Shown here: in pieces, positions 27,839 to 37,131 of the stretch
How positions within the stretch are numbered: the stretch's first letter is position 1
Layout of the letters: each line of letters opens with the position of its first letter
DNA from: Corynebacterium alimapuense
GTDB taxonomy: Bacteria; Actinomycetota; Actinomycetes; Mycobacteriales; Mycobacteriaceae
Length of the DNA stretch: 64,000 nt
Direction: 5' to 3'
Assembly (NCBI RefSeq): GCF_003716585.1
Contig: NZ_PTJO01000003.1
Location: 310,001-374,000 of the forward strand
The notes under the pieces: generated by a model
The model's input: only the letters and a program-made list of their open reading frames with translations
What the model was told of the DNA's origin: nothing
Databases searched by the model: none
Program-made: the position numbers and the translations under genes

Positions 27839-27955
27839 GCTGGATTGGACCTTCCTAAAAATGTTTCAATGAAATTAGTCGAGGAAAGGAGACCTCATCG
27901 CCACTATGGTAGCGGAGGGCAGCCTATTCCGCCGACGTATCTTAGATGAGAACGT

Positions 27956-28282
27956 TTAAGCCTGAATATGCTCGGAGGCAAGTTCCTCAGCCACTGACTG
28001 CAAAGCCATGGAGCCGGCTGCCTCAATGAGGACATCGGCGACCGTGGTGTGCAATGCATGGCAGACCGAGGCGAGGAGTTCAGAAGAAACCTCCTTGCGG
28101 CCGCGTTCGAGCTCAGAGAGGTAACCCGGCGAGACGCGAGCCGATTCGGCGAGCTCCCTCAGCGTGATGCCCTGGTCGGCCCGAAAGCCGCGCAGTGCGG
28201 CACCGAGGGCCTCGCGCAGTAGCAGCTCTGGAGCGCGCCTGGACGGGGTGATCGGGGTGTCGAGAACAGCGGTAGTAACCAT
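27956..28282 (-). CDS. clgR: Transcriptional activator ClgR
   Basis: Xre-type regulator (108 aa) that in actinobacteria activates clpP, clpC and other protein-quality genes under stress. The helix-turn-helix is in [38 protein letters not shown] (about 28-66). The C-terminus ([11 protein letters not shown]) is exposed and, in relatives, is the recognition site for Clp proteolysis. The ATG at 28282 with AGAGAG upstream is chosen over an open extension to 28330. It lies 54 bases after the cinA stop in the same direction, matching the C. glutamicum order cinA-clgR-pspA. Confidence 0.92.
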   Translation of the reverse strand: MVTTAVLDTPITPSRRAPELLLREALGAALRGFRADQGITLRELAESARVSPGYLSELERGRKEVSSELLASVCHALHTTVADVLIEAAGSMALQSVAEELASEHIQA

Positions 28283-28336
28283 TACTCTCTTTAACGACAC
28301 GGACCTAGGTTTTGTTCCCCTTGGGTTCAACTAATT

Positions 28337-28807
28337 TTAAAGCCGTGCCAAAAGACCAGCTAAAGCTGCTTCGACTGCGGCCTTCCTAATCTCTCGCCGG
28401 CTACCGCTGAACTGGCATTGTGCGGTGGATACGTCCCCATCGGTGGCAAACCCGAGCCAAACTTGCCCCACGGGGTGTTCATCTTGGGTATCGGGCCCAG
28501 CGATACCAGTCAGGGATACCGCCCAATCAGAGGCGCAGGCCTTTCGACAACCAACGGCCATGGCTGCTGCCGTCTCTGATGCAACAGGTCCGTGGGTAGC
28601 AAGCAGCTCCACGGGAACTCCAGCGAGAGTCGATTTGAGCTCGGTAGCGTAGGTGATCAGTCCCCCACGTAAGACGGCAGAGGCGCCGGGAATATCTGCC
28701 ACCGTCGCCGCCGCTAAACCAGCAGTCAACGATTCGCAAAAGGACACACTCAGCCCCGCGGAAGAAAGAGCAGCTACCAGCGCAGCCGCAGTGGTTGGAT
28801 CATTCAC
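28337..28807 (-). CDS. cinA: CinA-type nicotinamide-nucleotide amidohydrolase (PncC domain)
   Basis: A single CinA C-terminal domain (156 aa), without the N-terminal molybdopterin-binding-like domain of full CinA. Motifs are FCESLTAGLAAATVADIPGAS (catalytic Ser region), GGLITYATELKSTLAGV, GPVASETAAAMAVG, VSLTGIAGPD and PVGQVWLGFAT. Such enzymes convert nicotinamide mononucleotide to nicotinate mononucleotide in the NAD salvage cycle. Its start overlaps the pgsA stop by 4 bases, so it is coupled to pgsA; clgR follows. Confidence 0.92.
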   Translation of the reverse strand: MNDPTTAAALVAALSSAGLSVSFCESLTAGLAAATVADIPGASAVLRGGLITYATELKSTLAGVPVELLATHGPVASETAAAMAVGCRKACASDWAVSLTGIAGPDTQDEHPVGQVWLGFATDGDVSTAQCQFSGSRREIRKAAVEAALAGLLARL

Positions 28808-29385
28808 GCCTTTTTCCGAGAATCAATCAAGTACTGGATACCAGTGGCCACGGTGACTGCGACCGCCGCGAGCATGACGATAAAGACGGGAATATCCATC
28901 CACGAGGGGAACGGGATGAGATAGAGGGCAACTGCGAGAGTCTGCAAGACGGTCTTGATCTTTCCGCCCTTGCTGGCTGGCACAACCAAGCCTTGGCGCA
29001 GCATATACATGCGCCAAAAAGTAATGCCGAACTCACGGATCACGATGACCACGGTGACCCAGATGGGCAGTACCCCAATAATGTTGAGGCAAACGAAAGC
29101 TGTGGTCATCAGTGCTTTATCGGCGATCGGGTCAGCGATCTTGCCGAAGTTGGTGACCAATCCACGAGCGCGGGCGATGTCACCATCGAGTTTGTCGGTG
29201 TACATCAGCAAAGCGAAGGTGGCAAAGGCCGCCCACATCCAGCCGACGTACTGGTTATCTCCCTTGAGCACTAACCAGGCAAAAACCGGGATGAAAACAA
29301 TGCGCAGGCTAGTGAGCACATTAGGCAGATTGAGATTGCTTGGCTTATCAGATCCGCCGGACGCTGAGGTCTTTGCTCCATTCAC
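28804..29385 (-). CDS. pgsA: CDP-diacylglycerol-glycerol-3-phosphate 3-phosphatidyltransferase
   Basis: Membrane enzyme that makes phosphatidylglycerol phosphate from CDP-diacylglycerol and glycerol 3-phosphate. The CDP-alcohol signature D-x2-D-G-x2-A-R-x8-G-x3-D-x3-D is intact in DKLDGDIARARGLV and FGKIADPIADK. LPNVLTSLRIVFIPVFAWLV and several hydrophobic segments follow the family plan. I place the start at the GTG at 29385 (193 aa), close to the family N-terminus. An ATG at 29454 would give 216 aa, but it overlaps the start codon of the divergent YciI gene and leaves no room for promoters. It is in an operon with cinA and clgR. Confidence 0.9.
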   Translation of the reverse strand: MNGAKTSASGGSDKPSNLNLPNVLTSLRIVFIPVFAWLVLKGDNQYVGWMWAAFATFALLMYTDKLDGDIARARGLVTNFGKIADPIADKALMTTAFVCLNIIGVLPIWVTVVIVIREFGITFWRMYMLRQGLVVPASKGGKIKTVLQTLAVALYLIPFPSWMDIPVFIVMLAAVAVTVATGIQYLIDSRKKA

Positions 29386-29452
29386 ATCCCACACCCTACC
29401 CGTCAGTAGTCCTCGCCCCTGAGTTAAGGAGCGCGGACTAGGATCGGATGGC

Positions 29453-29755
29453 ATGAACTATTTCGTAGCCCAGTATCTTTATGCCCCCGATTCCGAACAG
29501 ATCATCGAGATTCGCCCAGCGCACCGGCAATGGCTAGGCAGCTTGCTCGACGAAGGCAAGCTCGTCGGTTCTGGCCCCTTCACCGATGGCCTCGGCGGTG
29601 CCTTGATCATCATTCGTTTGCCGAAATCAGCCACTCTTACTGACGCCGAGGAATTGATGGACAATGATCCATTCCACAAAGCTGACGCCCTGGCTGGGCG
29701 CAGCATTCGGGAATGGAACCCCGTGATTAACGTCTTTGCAGATCCGGAAGCTTAA
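29453..29755 (+). CDS. YciI family protein
   Basis: A 100-aa ferredoxin-fold protein of the YCII superfamily. It has an N-terminal FVAQYLYAPDSEQ strand, the helix with the conserved His (RPAHRQWLGSLLDEGKL, His near residue 24), the GSGPFTDGLGGALIII strands and the DNDPFHKADALAGRSIREWNPV signature, whose DPF and Trp are family hallmarks. Related proteins are dehydrochlorinase-like or of unknown role; no substrate can be named. It is divergent from pgsA, and its stop overlaps the convergent terC stop by 4 bases. Confidence 0.88.
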   Translation: MNYFVAQYLYAPDSEQIIEIRPAHRQWLGSLLDEGKLVGSGPFTDGLGGALIIIRLPKSATLTDAEELMDNDPFHKADALAGRSIREWNPVINVFADPEA

Positions 29756-30867
29756 CTGCGGGTTTCTCCGGTATCTTCCCCGTTATTCTCGGGAGAGGCA
29801 GGAGATGCGGGCTCCGCGGCATCGAACATCTCATGTTCGCTGAGCTCGTGGTCCCACTCCTCTGGCCGGATGCGAGTATCGAGCGCGCCTTGTGCATGGT
29901 CATATTTGTTACGCCAGAGCGATAGCAGGACGGTGACTACGAGAATTCCCAGAATAACTAGCAAAGACAGCTCAGTCGGAATCTCTGGGACCGCGACATT
30001 CTCACCGCCGTTAATAAACGGCAGGTTGTTTTCGTGCAGAGCATGAAGCAATAGCTTGGCGCCAATGAAGGCCAAGATCAGGCCCAAACCATAGGGCAGG
30101 TAGACCAGGCGATCCAGCAATCCGTCGAGCAAGAAGTAGAGCTGGCGCAGTCCCATCAGCGAAAAGGCGTTGGTTGCAAAGACCAAATAGGCCTCGGTGG
30201 TGATGCCATAGATCGCGGGGATGGAGTCGAAAGCGAACATGATATCGACCAAGCCGATTGCCACCAAAGCGACAAACAGTGGGGTCAGCGCGCGCTTGCC
30301 GTGGAACTTCGTGATCAAACTATCGCCGTGATATCCCGGGGTCACTGGGACGACCCGACGCAGCCACTTGATCAGCTTCATGTCATTGGGATCAGTCTCG
30401 GGTTTGTCAGAGGCTTCATCCCAGATCAGCTTGATCGCAGTCCACAGCAGGAACACCGCGAATAGGTAGAACACGTCCGACCACGCAGCAATAACGGCTG
30501 CTCCCAGCAGGATGAAAGCTAGTCGGAAGATTAGTGCCAAAGCAATACCGATCAGCAGCACCTTCTGCTGGTACTTTCGGGGAATCTTAAAAGCACCGAT
30601 GATCAGCGCAAAGACGAAGAGGTTGTCCACCGACAGAGCCTTCTCCGTGACATAGCCGGTGAGGTACTCCACTCCGTGCTGGGTGTCCCACATCAAAAAG
30701 ACGAATCCGCCGAAAACCAACGCTAAGCCGACATAGAAGGCCGACCACAACGCCGCTTCTTTAATCGTTGGTTCGTGGGGAGTGCGTACGTGACTATAAA
30801 AGTCGAAGACGAAGAAACCTGCGATAACCACAATGGTGGCTATCCAGATCCATAGGTGTACGGACAT
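29752..30867 (-). CDS. terC: TerC/Alx-family membrane protein (probable Mn2+ exporter)
   Basis: Integral membrane protein (371 aa) of the TerC/Alx family, now associated with manganese efflux. Eight or so hydrophobic segments are visible. The acidic metal-path motifs are GYVTEKALSVDNLFVFALI and VDIMFAFDSIPAIYGIT, whose Asp residues in opposite helices are diagnostic. The C-terminal 50 residues are an acidic disordered tail (PEEWDHELSEHEMFDAAEP). The ATG at 30867 (MSVHLWIWIATIVV) follows a GGAGG site at 30878-30882. The longer frame to 31035 only reads through the leader RNA. Expression should depend on the yybP-ykoY riboswitch upstream. Confidence 0.94.
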   Translation of the reverse strand: MSVHLWIWIATIVVIAGFFVFDFYSHVRTPHEPTIKEAALWSAFYVGLALVFGGFVFLMWDTQHGVEYLTGYVTEKALSVDNLFVFALIIGAFKIPRKYQQKVLLIGIALALIFRLAFILLGAAVIAAWSDVFYLFAVFLLWTAIKLIWDEASDKPETDPNDMKLIKWLRRVVPVTPGYHGDSLITKFHGKRALTPLFVALVAIGLVDIMFAFDSIPAIYGITTEAYLVFATNAFSLMGLRQLYFLLDGLLDRLVYLPYGLGLILAFIGAKLLLHALHENNLPFINGGENVAVPEIPTELSLLVILGILVVTVLLSLWRNKYDHAQGALDTRIRPEEWDHELSEHEMFDAAEPASPASPENNGEDTGETRS

Positions 30868-30904
30868 AAAAACCAATCCTCCGGTCGTTGAATGAAAAAA
30901 AATG

Positions 30905-31009
30905 GACCGGAGGTCTCCCCCGCTCGCGTTCTCGGCGAGCCAGCACAACCGGGAGCTCCGAAAAGCTCCGTGTTGACGATTAGCACTGAGAGTGGGGTAC
31001 TCCCCTCCA
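30905..31009 (-). ncRNA. yybP-ykoY manganese riboswitch in the terC leader
   Basis: Read on the minus strand, the leader contains the conserved elements of the yybP-ykoY aptamer in order: GGGGAGTA (30998-31005), CGTCAACAC (30970-30978), GTTGTG, and GAGACCTCC closing the basal helix. P1 pairs GGAGG (31004-31008) with CCTCC (30909-30913). The same CCTCC, as CCTCCGGTC (30905-30913), can instead pair perfectly with GACCGGAGG (30878-30886), which contains the terC ribosome-binding site. Metal binding should therefore free the site and turn translation on. A U-run between the arms also allows termination control. Confidence 0.85.
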
Positions 31010-31021
31010 TGACAAGGTGCC

Positions 31022-31027
31022 ACTATA
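31022..31027 (-). promoter_or_regulatory. Candidate -10 element for the terC leader
   Basis: TATAGT on the minus strand lies about 13-20 bases before the start of the riboswitch. A TGACAA-like -35 is near 31040-31050 with slightly non-ideal spacing. Confidence 0.4.
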
Positions 31028-31169
31028 CCTGGCAATAAGGATTTGTCATCCCCTCCAACTGGTGGAGCACGCAGTGAACAAGACTTAAAAAGGCTTGGCT
31101 ACTTGCTCCAGCTAGGCGCAGGGGCTGCCCGCTCTGACAAGAGGGCAGGCAAAGAGCCAGCAGAGCTAC

Positions 31170-34151
31170 TTAGAAGGCGCCCGCAGAAGGATTGTAGGTG
31201 GCCTGGACAGTTCGAGTCTCGGAGGCATCCTCCGCTGACACTTGGTCCTCCCCGCTATCTTCTTTCGGGGCGTCTTCAGGATTGGCGCCCTTAATCATCC
31301 AGATGATGGTCTCTAGCTCATCGGGCTTGACCAACACGTCTCGTGCTTTTGACCCCTCGGAGGGGCCTACGACACCGCGGGTTTCCATCAGGTCCATGAG
31401 GCGACCTGCCTTAGCGAAGCCGATGCGCAGCTTGCGCTGGAGCATCGAGGTAGAACCCAGTTGTGAGTTAACCACCAGGTCGACGGCTTCGAGTAGATCG
31501 TCAAGATCCTTGCCGATATCGGCGTCGATACTCTTTTTAGCTTCGGCTGCCTTGTCCTCGGTCACACCCTCGGTGTAATCGGGCTCGGCTTGGTTCTTGG
31601 CAGCATCCACCACCGCTTGGATCTCATCATCGGTGACGAAGGATCCCTGTAGTCGCTGTGGCTTGCCAGCGCCCTGTGGAATAAATAGTGCGTCACCCAT
31701 ACCGATGAGCTTTTCTGCTCCGCCTTGGTCGAGGATGACTCGAGAGTCGATCAGCGATGAGGTAGCAAAGGCCAGACGGGAGGGAACATTCGTCTTGATC
31801 AAACCGGTAACCACATCAACCGAGGGCCGCTGGGTAGCCAGCACGAGGTGGATGCCGGCAGCACGTGCCTTCTGAGTGATGCGCACGATGGACTCTTCGA
31901 TTTCCTTCGGTGCGGTCATCATCAGGTCGGCCAGCTCGTCGACGACACAGACGATAAACGGGTACGGGCGGTATTCGCGCTGGGAACCGGCAGGGGCTTG
32001 AATCTCGCCGGAGATGACCTTGCGGTTGTAGTCCTTAATGTGTCGAACCTTGGCCGACTTCATATCCATGTAGCGCTGTTCCATTTCCTCGACCAGCCAC
32101 TGCAATGCTGTCGCTGCCTTTTTCGGCTGCGTGATAATCGGGGTGATCAGGTGCGGAATACCTTCATAGGGAGTCAACTCCACCATCTTCGGATCAACCA
32201 GGATCAGTCGAACCTCTTCAGGAGTGGCTCGAGTGAGCAAGGAGACCAGCAGAGAGTTCACGAAGGCAGATTTACCTGAGCCGGTGGAACCGGCAACCAA
32301 GAGGTGCGGCATCTTCTGAATGCTGGTTGAGACGAACTCACCCTCAATATCCTTGCCCAAAGCGATCAGCATGGAGTCATGGTTTCCGCGAGTGGCCGGG
32401 GCGTTGAGTACATCTGCCAACCGGACCATCTCACGGTCAGAGTTGGGCACCTCGATGCCCACGGCGGATTTGCCGGGGATGGGAGTCAACAGACGAATAT
32501 TGTCGTTGGCCACGGCGTAGGCAAGGTTGGACTGCAGGTTGGTGATCTTGGAGACCTTCACACCTGGACCTAGCTCCACCTCATAGCGAGTCACGGTCGG
32601 ACCACGAGAGAATCCGGTCACCACGGCATCGACCTTAAACTCGCCAAAGACGCCAGTGATTGCCTCAATCATGCGGTCATTGGTCTCAGTGCGAGTCTTC
32701 GGCGGCTGTCCGGCTACCAGCAGATCGGTGCTCGGTAGCTGATAATTGGACTCACTTTCGGGGAGACGAGGAGCCGTTTCTGGCAGCTGCTCCTCGCGCT
32801 CAGATTTCGGAGTAGCGGCAGGGATCGCACTCGGATCAATTCCAGATCTAGCAACGATGGCCTGGCGGATTGCTTCCCGCGACTGATCGACCACGTCTCC
32901 GCTGGCTGGCGGAACGACTGCCGGGAACTCTTCGGTGTCGGTGGTTTCTTTGACCGGCGGTTTCGGCTTCTGCGCGCGCGGCTTTTCCGGAGTCTCGAAT
33001 AGCTTGTGTTCGGTGTCGTGCTCGAACTGTCCCTCGTGGTCTTCTTCGCTATCGAGCGGGTAGTTCTCCAGCGGAGTCCTGCGCGGGCTAGCTAGTGGTT
33101 TACGGACACGCGGTTCCCGGATCTCGCGCCGGGCAGGCTCTCGACCTTGCGCGCGGTCTTCGATGTCCTCGGCCACATGGGCATAAAGATCGTCTTCTTC
33201 TTGGTTGTCCAGATCATCGCGATCGGGACGGTTAAGGCGGGCGTCGATAAGCTCGCGCAGATATCCGAAAGCCTGGCGGGTGGTGATCCCGGTGACCTTC
33301 AGTGCGCCGTAGATGATGACCAAGATCAACAGCGGGATCGCGACATAGGAGCTAAAACCTGCGGCCAAGAAGCCACCCGTCCAAGCTCCAACAGCACCGC
33401 CCGCGCGGCTGCGGGATTCCCAATCGCTCGGATTGCCAGCGAATAGGTGCACTAATCCCAGCATGGAGATAATGATCAGGGAGGTTCCCACCGCTACTCG
33501 GGTTCGATTGCCCGGGCTTTGTCGCAGATTGAGCATGAGTACGACGGCCAAGCCAACCAAAGCCACGGGAAGCACTAGGGCTCCGGCGCCAATAATGAGG
33601 TGGACGGCAGTGGAGATGGCAGCGCCGATCGGGCCAGCGATATCTAACCAGACTGAGGCGCCTAATACGGCGGCTAAGCCAATGAGGATTAATGCCAATC
33701 CATCAAGGTCTGCTTCTGCATCCTCGAGCTCATCTACATCTTCTGTAGCTTCCGATCGAGCACTCTTGGACTTCGTGGTCCCAGTCTCCTTCTTGGTATT
33801 TTTTTTGCTAGCGGAGTCTTTCCGGGAGATCACCGTGGTGGCCGAATCATCCTCGAAAAGCCCATCCTCATCAGACTGAGATCTGGCCGAGATGGAGCGA
33901 GTGAGCCCGCCGAGCCCGCGGGCAGTGGCGGAAAATACCGTCCCGATTCCATCACCGACGGCGCGGAAGGCACTGCCGGTTCGCTCTTGGGAGGTCTCGG
34001 CTGCGCGGAACGCCGAGGTAGCAGGAGCCGCTGATGGGCTGTTATTGGCCGTCCGCGAACGAGTGCTCCCGGACGGGCGGGTTCGATCGACCTCGCCGGT
34101 CCGGGAAGATGAGCGCTTGGTGGTGCGGGGCGCCGAGTTACGTGCAGACAT
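31170..34151 (-). CDS. ftsK: DNA translocase FtsK/SpoIIIE
   Basis: Septum-anchored DNA pump that clears chromosome termini during division (993 aa). A Ser/Arg/Thr-rich basic N-terminal tail (about 1-150) is followed by four membrane segments ([77 protein letters not shown]). A long disordered Pro/Glu/Arg linker (about 310-500) leads to the RecA-like motor with Walker A GSTGSGKS (621-628) and Walker [14 protein letters not shown]. The C-terminal gamma winged helix that reads KOPS-type sites is present ([20 protein letters not shown]). Length and plan match actinobacterial FtsK. Confidence 0.97.
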   Translation of the reverse strand: MSARNSAPRTTKRSSSRTGEVDRTRPSGSTRSRTANNSPSAAPATSAFRAAETSQERTGSAFRAVGDGIGTVFSATARGLGGLTRSISARSQSDEDGLFEDDSATTVISRKDSASKKNTKKETGTTKSKSARSEATEDVDELEDAEADLDGLALILIGLAAVLGASVWLDIAGPIGAAISTAVHLIIGAGALVLPVALVGLAVVLMLNLRQSPGNRTRVAVGTSLIIISMLGLVHLFAGNPSDWESRSRAGGAVGAWTGGFLAAGFSSYVAIPLLILVIIYGALKVTGITTRQAFGYLRELIDARLNRPDRDDLDNQEEDDLYAHVAEDIEDRAQGREPARREIREPRVRKPLASPRRTPLENYPLDSEEDHEGQFEHDTEHKLFETPEKPRAQKPKPPVKETTDTEEFPAVVPPASGDVVDQSREAIRQAIVARSGIDPSAIPAATPKSEREEQLPETAPRLPESESNYQLPSTDLLVAGQPPKTRTETNDRMIEAITGVFGEFKVDAVVTGFSRGPTVTRYEVELGPGVKVSKITNLQSNLAYAVANDNIRLLTPIPGKSAVGIEVPNSDREMVRLADVLNAPATRGNHDSMLIALGKDIEGEFVSTSIQKMPHLLVAGSTGSGKSAFVNSLLVSLLTRATPEEVRLILVDPKMVELTPYEGIPHLITPIITQPKKAATALQWLVEEMEQRYMDMKSAKVRHIKDYNRKVISGEIQAPAGSQREYRPYPFIVCVVDELADLMMTAPKEIEESIVRITQKARAAGIHLVLATQRPSVDVVTGLIKTNVPSRLAFATSSLIDSRVILDQGGAEKLIGMGDALFIPQGAGKPQRLQGSFVTDDEIQAVVDAAKNQAEPDYTEGVTEDKAAEAKKSIDADIGKDLDDLLEAVDLVVNSQLGSTSMLQRKLRIGFAKAGRLMDLMETRGVVGPSEGSKARDVLVKPDELETIIWMIKGANPEDAPKEDSGEDQVSAEDASETRTVQATYNPSAGAF

Positions 34152-34236
34152 GGGCCCAACTGTAGTAGTTCAGACCACACTATTCACATCAGCCACACCG
34201 ATAGGAGCCACGCAATTTTTCATAGAGAAGTCAAGC

Positions 34237-34863
34237 CTACACGCCTGACCTCTTAATATCTTCCGGGTCACCCTCCACCGTGATCTTGACCGCATCGCGA
34301 CCATAGGCCCACAGCAATAGCTCTCCAACATCGCCCGATACCCGAACCACTGCCTCCCCATCCGGGGAAACTCCCTTCTGATCTGCCGCCACAATGCGCG
34401 GAAAATCGGTGGGGAGAAGTACAACTGGCACCCGACTCTTTGACAACATCTTGCGCCCCATAGTCGACAGTGCCTTGTGCAGCTGACCGTTAACCACGTG
34501 GCTTAGCTCGCGGGGATTGATCTCACCCGATCCGCGGAGCACATCCTCATGGTGGATGAAATGCTCAGCGGTATTCATCAACGGATCAATCAAGCGGACC
34601 GGGCTGAACTTGGCTGGACCAGCCGCCCATTCAGACACCACCTCTGTGTAGTCCCGTGCTTTGGCCTTCGCCGTGGCCTTGTCCAACACATCAGAAAGAG
34701 CCGGGACAAACATTCCGCCGGCAGCTAGCGGCTGGTTTTCTCGGATCAACAGATGGACAGCCATGTCCTGAGTGGTCCACCCTTCACAGAGGGTCGGAGC
34801 ATCCGGTCCTAGTTCGAGCATGAGCTTGGCAAGGCTACTTCGTTCGGTACTGGCAAAAGTCAT
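34237..34863 (-). CDS. TIGR03085 family protein (DinB/mycothiol-dependent-type metal-binding domain)
   Basis: A 208-aa protein of the TIGR03085 actinobacterial family, a branch of the DinB-like four-helix metalloproteins that includes mycothiol-dependent maleylpyruvate isomerase. Visible signatures are the N-terminal ERSSLAKLMLELGPDAPTLCEGWTTQDMAVHLLIRENQP (metal ligand His in AVHL) and NTAEHFIHHEDVLRG (His pair). The C-terminal half ends in VSGDVGELLLWAYGR. The reaction is unknown. Mycothiol use is plausible, as corynebacteria make mycothiol. The ATG at 34863 (MTFASTERSS) is chosen, six codons inside the longest frame. Confidence 0.88.
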   Translation of the reverse strand: MTFASTERSSLAKLMLELGPDAPTLCEGWTTQDMAVHLLIRENQPLAAGGMFVPALSDVLDKATAKAKARDYTEVVSEWAAGPAKFSPVRLIDPLMNTAEHFIHHEDVLRGSGEINPRELSHVVNGQLHKALSTMGRKMLSKSRVPVVLLPTDFPRIVAADQKGVSPDGEAVVRVSGDVGELLLWAYGRDAVKITVEGDPEDIKRSGV

Positions 34864-34933
34864 GCACCCCAGCATAGCCACGAGTTCTTGTGACAGTGCC
34901 AGGGTGCATGGGCTTAGCTCAGATAGAGATCAG

Positions 34934-37129
34934 TTAGAGCGAAGGGCGAGTAGCCTTCAGATCCGACTCATCGATGCTCCGGTCCTCAGAGGACATCGGG
35001 ACCACCGTCGGCAGGATCATCGGGGAACGACGCCACTTCTGCTCCACAAAACGAGAGACCTTGCGGCGCAGCTGCTGAACCATCCGGTAGGGGTTGTTCT
35101 CCCCTTCCGCTGCCAGATCATTGAGCGTGTTCTCCGAGAGCTCACGAACCTCGGCCATCATGGCCTTGGCATCATCAGAAAAGCCCTTGGTCGATACCGT
35201 CGGAGACTCCAGCAACCGGCCGGTGCGGTTATCAATCACGGCGGTGATCGAGATCAGACCGCCAGAACCGAGGCTGGTGCGATCTGCAAGCACGTCAGCA
35301 TCCACATCGCCCATGGTCACGCCATCGACGTAGAGGTTGCCCACTGGGATCTGTCCAACGACCTTGGCGTGGCCATCAACCAGATCGACGACGACGCCGT
35401 TCTGTGCCAGGACGACATTGTTCGGGTCGACGCCGGTAGAGATAGCCAGCTGCTTGTTGGCGCGCAGGTGGCGCCACTCGCCGTGGACGGGCATGGCGTT
35501 TTTCGGACGAGCTGCGTTGTAGAGGAACAGCAGTTCGCCGGAGTAGCCATGGCCAGAGGTGTGGACCTTGGCGTCCGAGCCGGTGATCACAGTCGCGCCA
35601 ATCTGCGCGAGCATGTTGATGACACCGAAGACAGCTTCCTCGTTGCCGGGAACCAGCGAAGAGGACAGGATGATCATGTCGCCATCACGGACGGTGATCT
35701 GACGGTGCTCACGACGTGCCATGCGAGACAGTGCTGCCATCGGCTCACCCTGGGTACCGGTGGTGATCAGCAGGACCTTGTGGGAAGCCAGACGGGAAGC
35801 TTCTTCCATCGAGATGATGGTGCCACGCGGTGCCTTGAGGTAGCCCAGCTTCTCGGCGATCTCCATGTTGCGGATCATCGAGCGGCCGTTGAAGGCAACC
35901 TTGCGACCATTGGCCACTGCGGCATCCACGGCAGCCTGCACACGGTAGACGTTGGAAGCGAAAGAAGCGAGAATAACGCGCTGCTTAGCCTCACCGATCA
36001 GACGCTTCAGGGTCGGGATGACCTCAGCCTCAGAGACGGAGACACCCGGGGTGGTGGCGTTGGTCGAGTCGCACAGCATCAGGTCGACGCCCTCATCGCC
36101 GAAGCGAGACAGTGCCGGCAGGTCGGTGGGACGGCCACTCGGCGGGGTCTGATCAAGCTTGATGTCACCGGTGTGGATGACCAAGCCGGCGCCGGTCTTG
36201 ATAGCCAAGCCCAAGCAGTCCGGAATGGAGTGGTCAACATTCCAGAACCGAATGTTGAACGGTCCACGGTTTTCGTCAGACTTGTCGTTGACCTCGATCA
36301 GCTTCGGGCGCAGGCGATGTTCCTGGCACTTGGCCGAGATCAGCGCGAGAGTAAAGCGCGAGGCCAAGATCGGCAGATCCGGGCGCAGCTTGAGCAGCCA
36401 CGGAATAGCTCCGATGTGATCCTCATGGCCGTGGGTGATCACGAGTGCGTCAATGCGGTGCAGGTGATCTTCGATCGGACCGAAGTCCGGCAGGATCAGG
36501 TCTACACCCGGCTCACCGGAAGAGGGGAAGAGAACGCCACAGTCAACGATGAGCAGACGGTTGTTGTATTCGAAGACCGTCATGTTGCGGCCGATTTCGG
36601 AAATACCACCGAGAGCGTAGATGCGCAGGCCATTGCTAGGTGCAGGCGGCGGGGCCGGCAGACGCTTGGTCAGATCCGCGCCCTGCATGGACTTAACGAC
36701 GTTGCGTCGACCGCCACCGTTGTGGTCATTGCGGTTACGGTTCCGGTTGCGGTTGCCACCCTGATTGCCGCCGCGTTCACCATGGGAGTTTCCGCCCTGG
36801 TTTCCGCCGCGCTCAGAGTTGTTGTTACGAGCACGGCCACCGCGGCCGCCACGCTTGTTGCTGCCGTTACGAGAGCGGTTTCCGCCCTGGTTTCCGCCCT
36901 GGTTTCCGCCACGGTTGTTCTCGCCACCACGGTTGTTCTCACTCTTTTCGGGTGCTGCAGAAGCCCCCGTGGTGTCGGCGGCTGCCTTCGGGCTGCCGCC
37001 GTTCGTCTCCGTGGTAGGTGCTTGGAAGACCGGCGATTCAGCTGCGGTGTTGTTCTCAGCTCCGCTGTTGGCCTCCGGCGGACCCGCTTTGCGGGTGACC
37101 TTCCGGGGACGATTACGGGATTCAGTCAT
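34934..37129 (-). CDS. rnj: Ribonuclease J
   Basis: 5'-to-3' exo- and endoribonuclease of RNA maturation and decay (731 aa). The metallo-beta-lactamase core begins near residue 165 with LRIYALGGISEIGRNM. The zinc motif HGHEDH is at 233-238 (His233, His235, Asp237, His238). A beta-CASP domain (SNVYRVQAAVDAA, TGTQGEP, HTSGHG) and a C-terminal domain follow. The first 160 residues are a disordered extension with many Arg-Gly-Gly and Asn repeats (RGGNQGGN, KRGGRGGRARNNN), an RGG-like RNA-binding tail longer than in Bacillus. It starts 2 bases after the dapA stop, in the dapB-thyX-dapA-rnj operon. Confidence 0.96.
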   Translation of the reverse strand: MTESRNRPRKVTRKAGPPEANSGAENNTAAESPVFQAPTTETNGGSPKAAADTTGASAAPEKSENNRGGENNRGGNQGGNQGGNRSRNGSNKRGGRGGRARNNNSERGGNQGGNSHGERGGNQGGNRNRNRNRNDHNGGGRRNVVKSMQGADLTKRLPAPPPAPSNGLRIYALGGISEIGRNMTVFEYNNRLLIVDCGVLFPSSGEPGVDLILPDFGPIEDHLHRIDALVITHGHEDHIGAIPWLLKLRPDLPILASRFTLALISAKCQEHRLRPKLIEVNDKSDENRGPFNIRFWNVDHSIPDCLGLAIKTGAGLVIHTGDIKLDQTPPSGRPTDLPALSRFGDEGVDLMLCDSTNATTPGVSVSEAEVIPTLKRLIGEAKQRVILASFASNVYRVQAAVDAAVANGRKVAFNGRSMIRNMEIAEKLGYLKAPRGTIISMEEASRLASHKVLLITTGTQGEPMAALSRMARREHRQITVRDGDMIILSSSLVPGNEEAVFGVINMLAQIGATVITGSDAKVHTSGHGYSGELLFLYNAARPKNAMPVHGEWRHLRANKQLAISTGVDPNNVVLAQNGVVVDLVDGHAKVVGQIPVGNLYVDGVTMGDVDADVLADRTSLGSGGLISITAVIDNRTGRLLESPTVSTKGFSDDAKAMMAEVRELSENTLNDLAAEGENNPYRMVQQLRRKVSRFVEQKWRRSPMILPTVVPMSSEDRSIDESDLKATRPSL

Positions 37130-37131
37130 AT

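Noticed and set aside
31125..31148. CTGCCC/GGGCAG hairpin as ftsK terminator
   Set aside because: The stem is short with a bulge and has no U-run on the minus strand.
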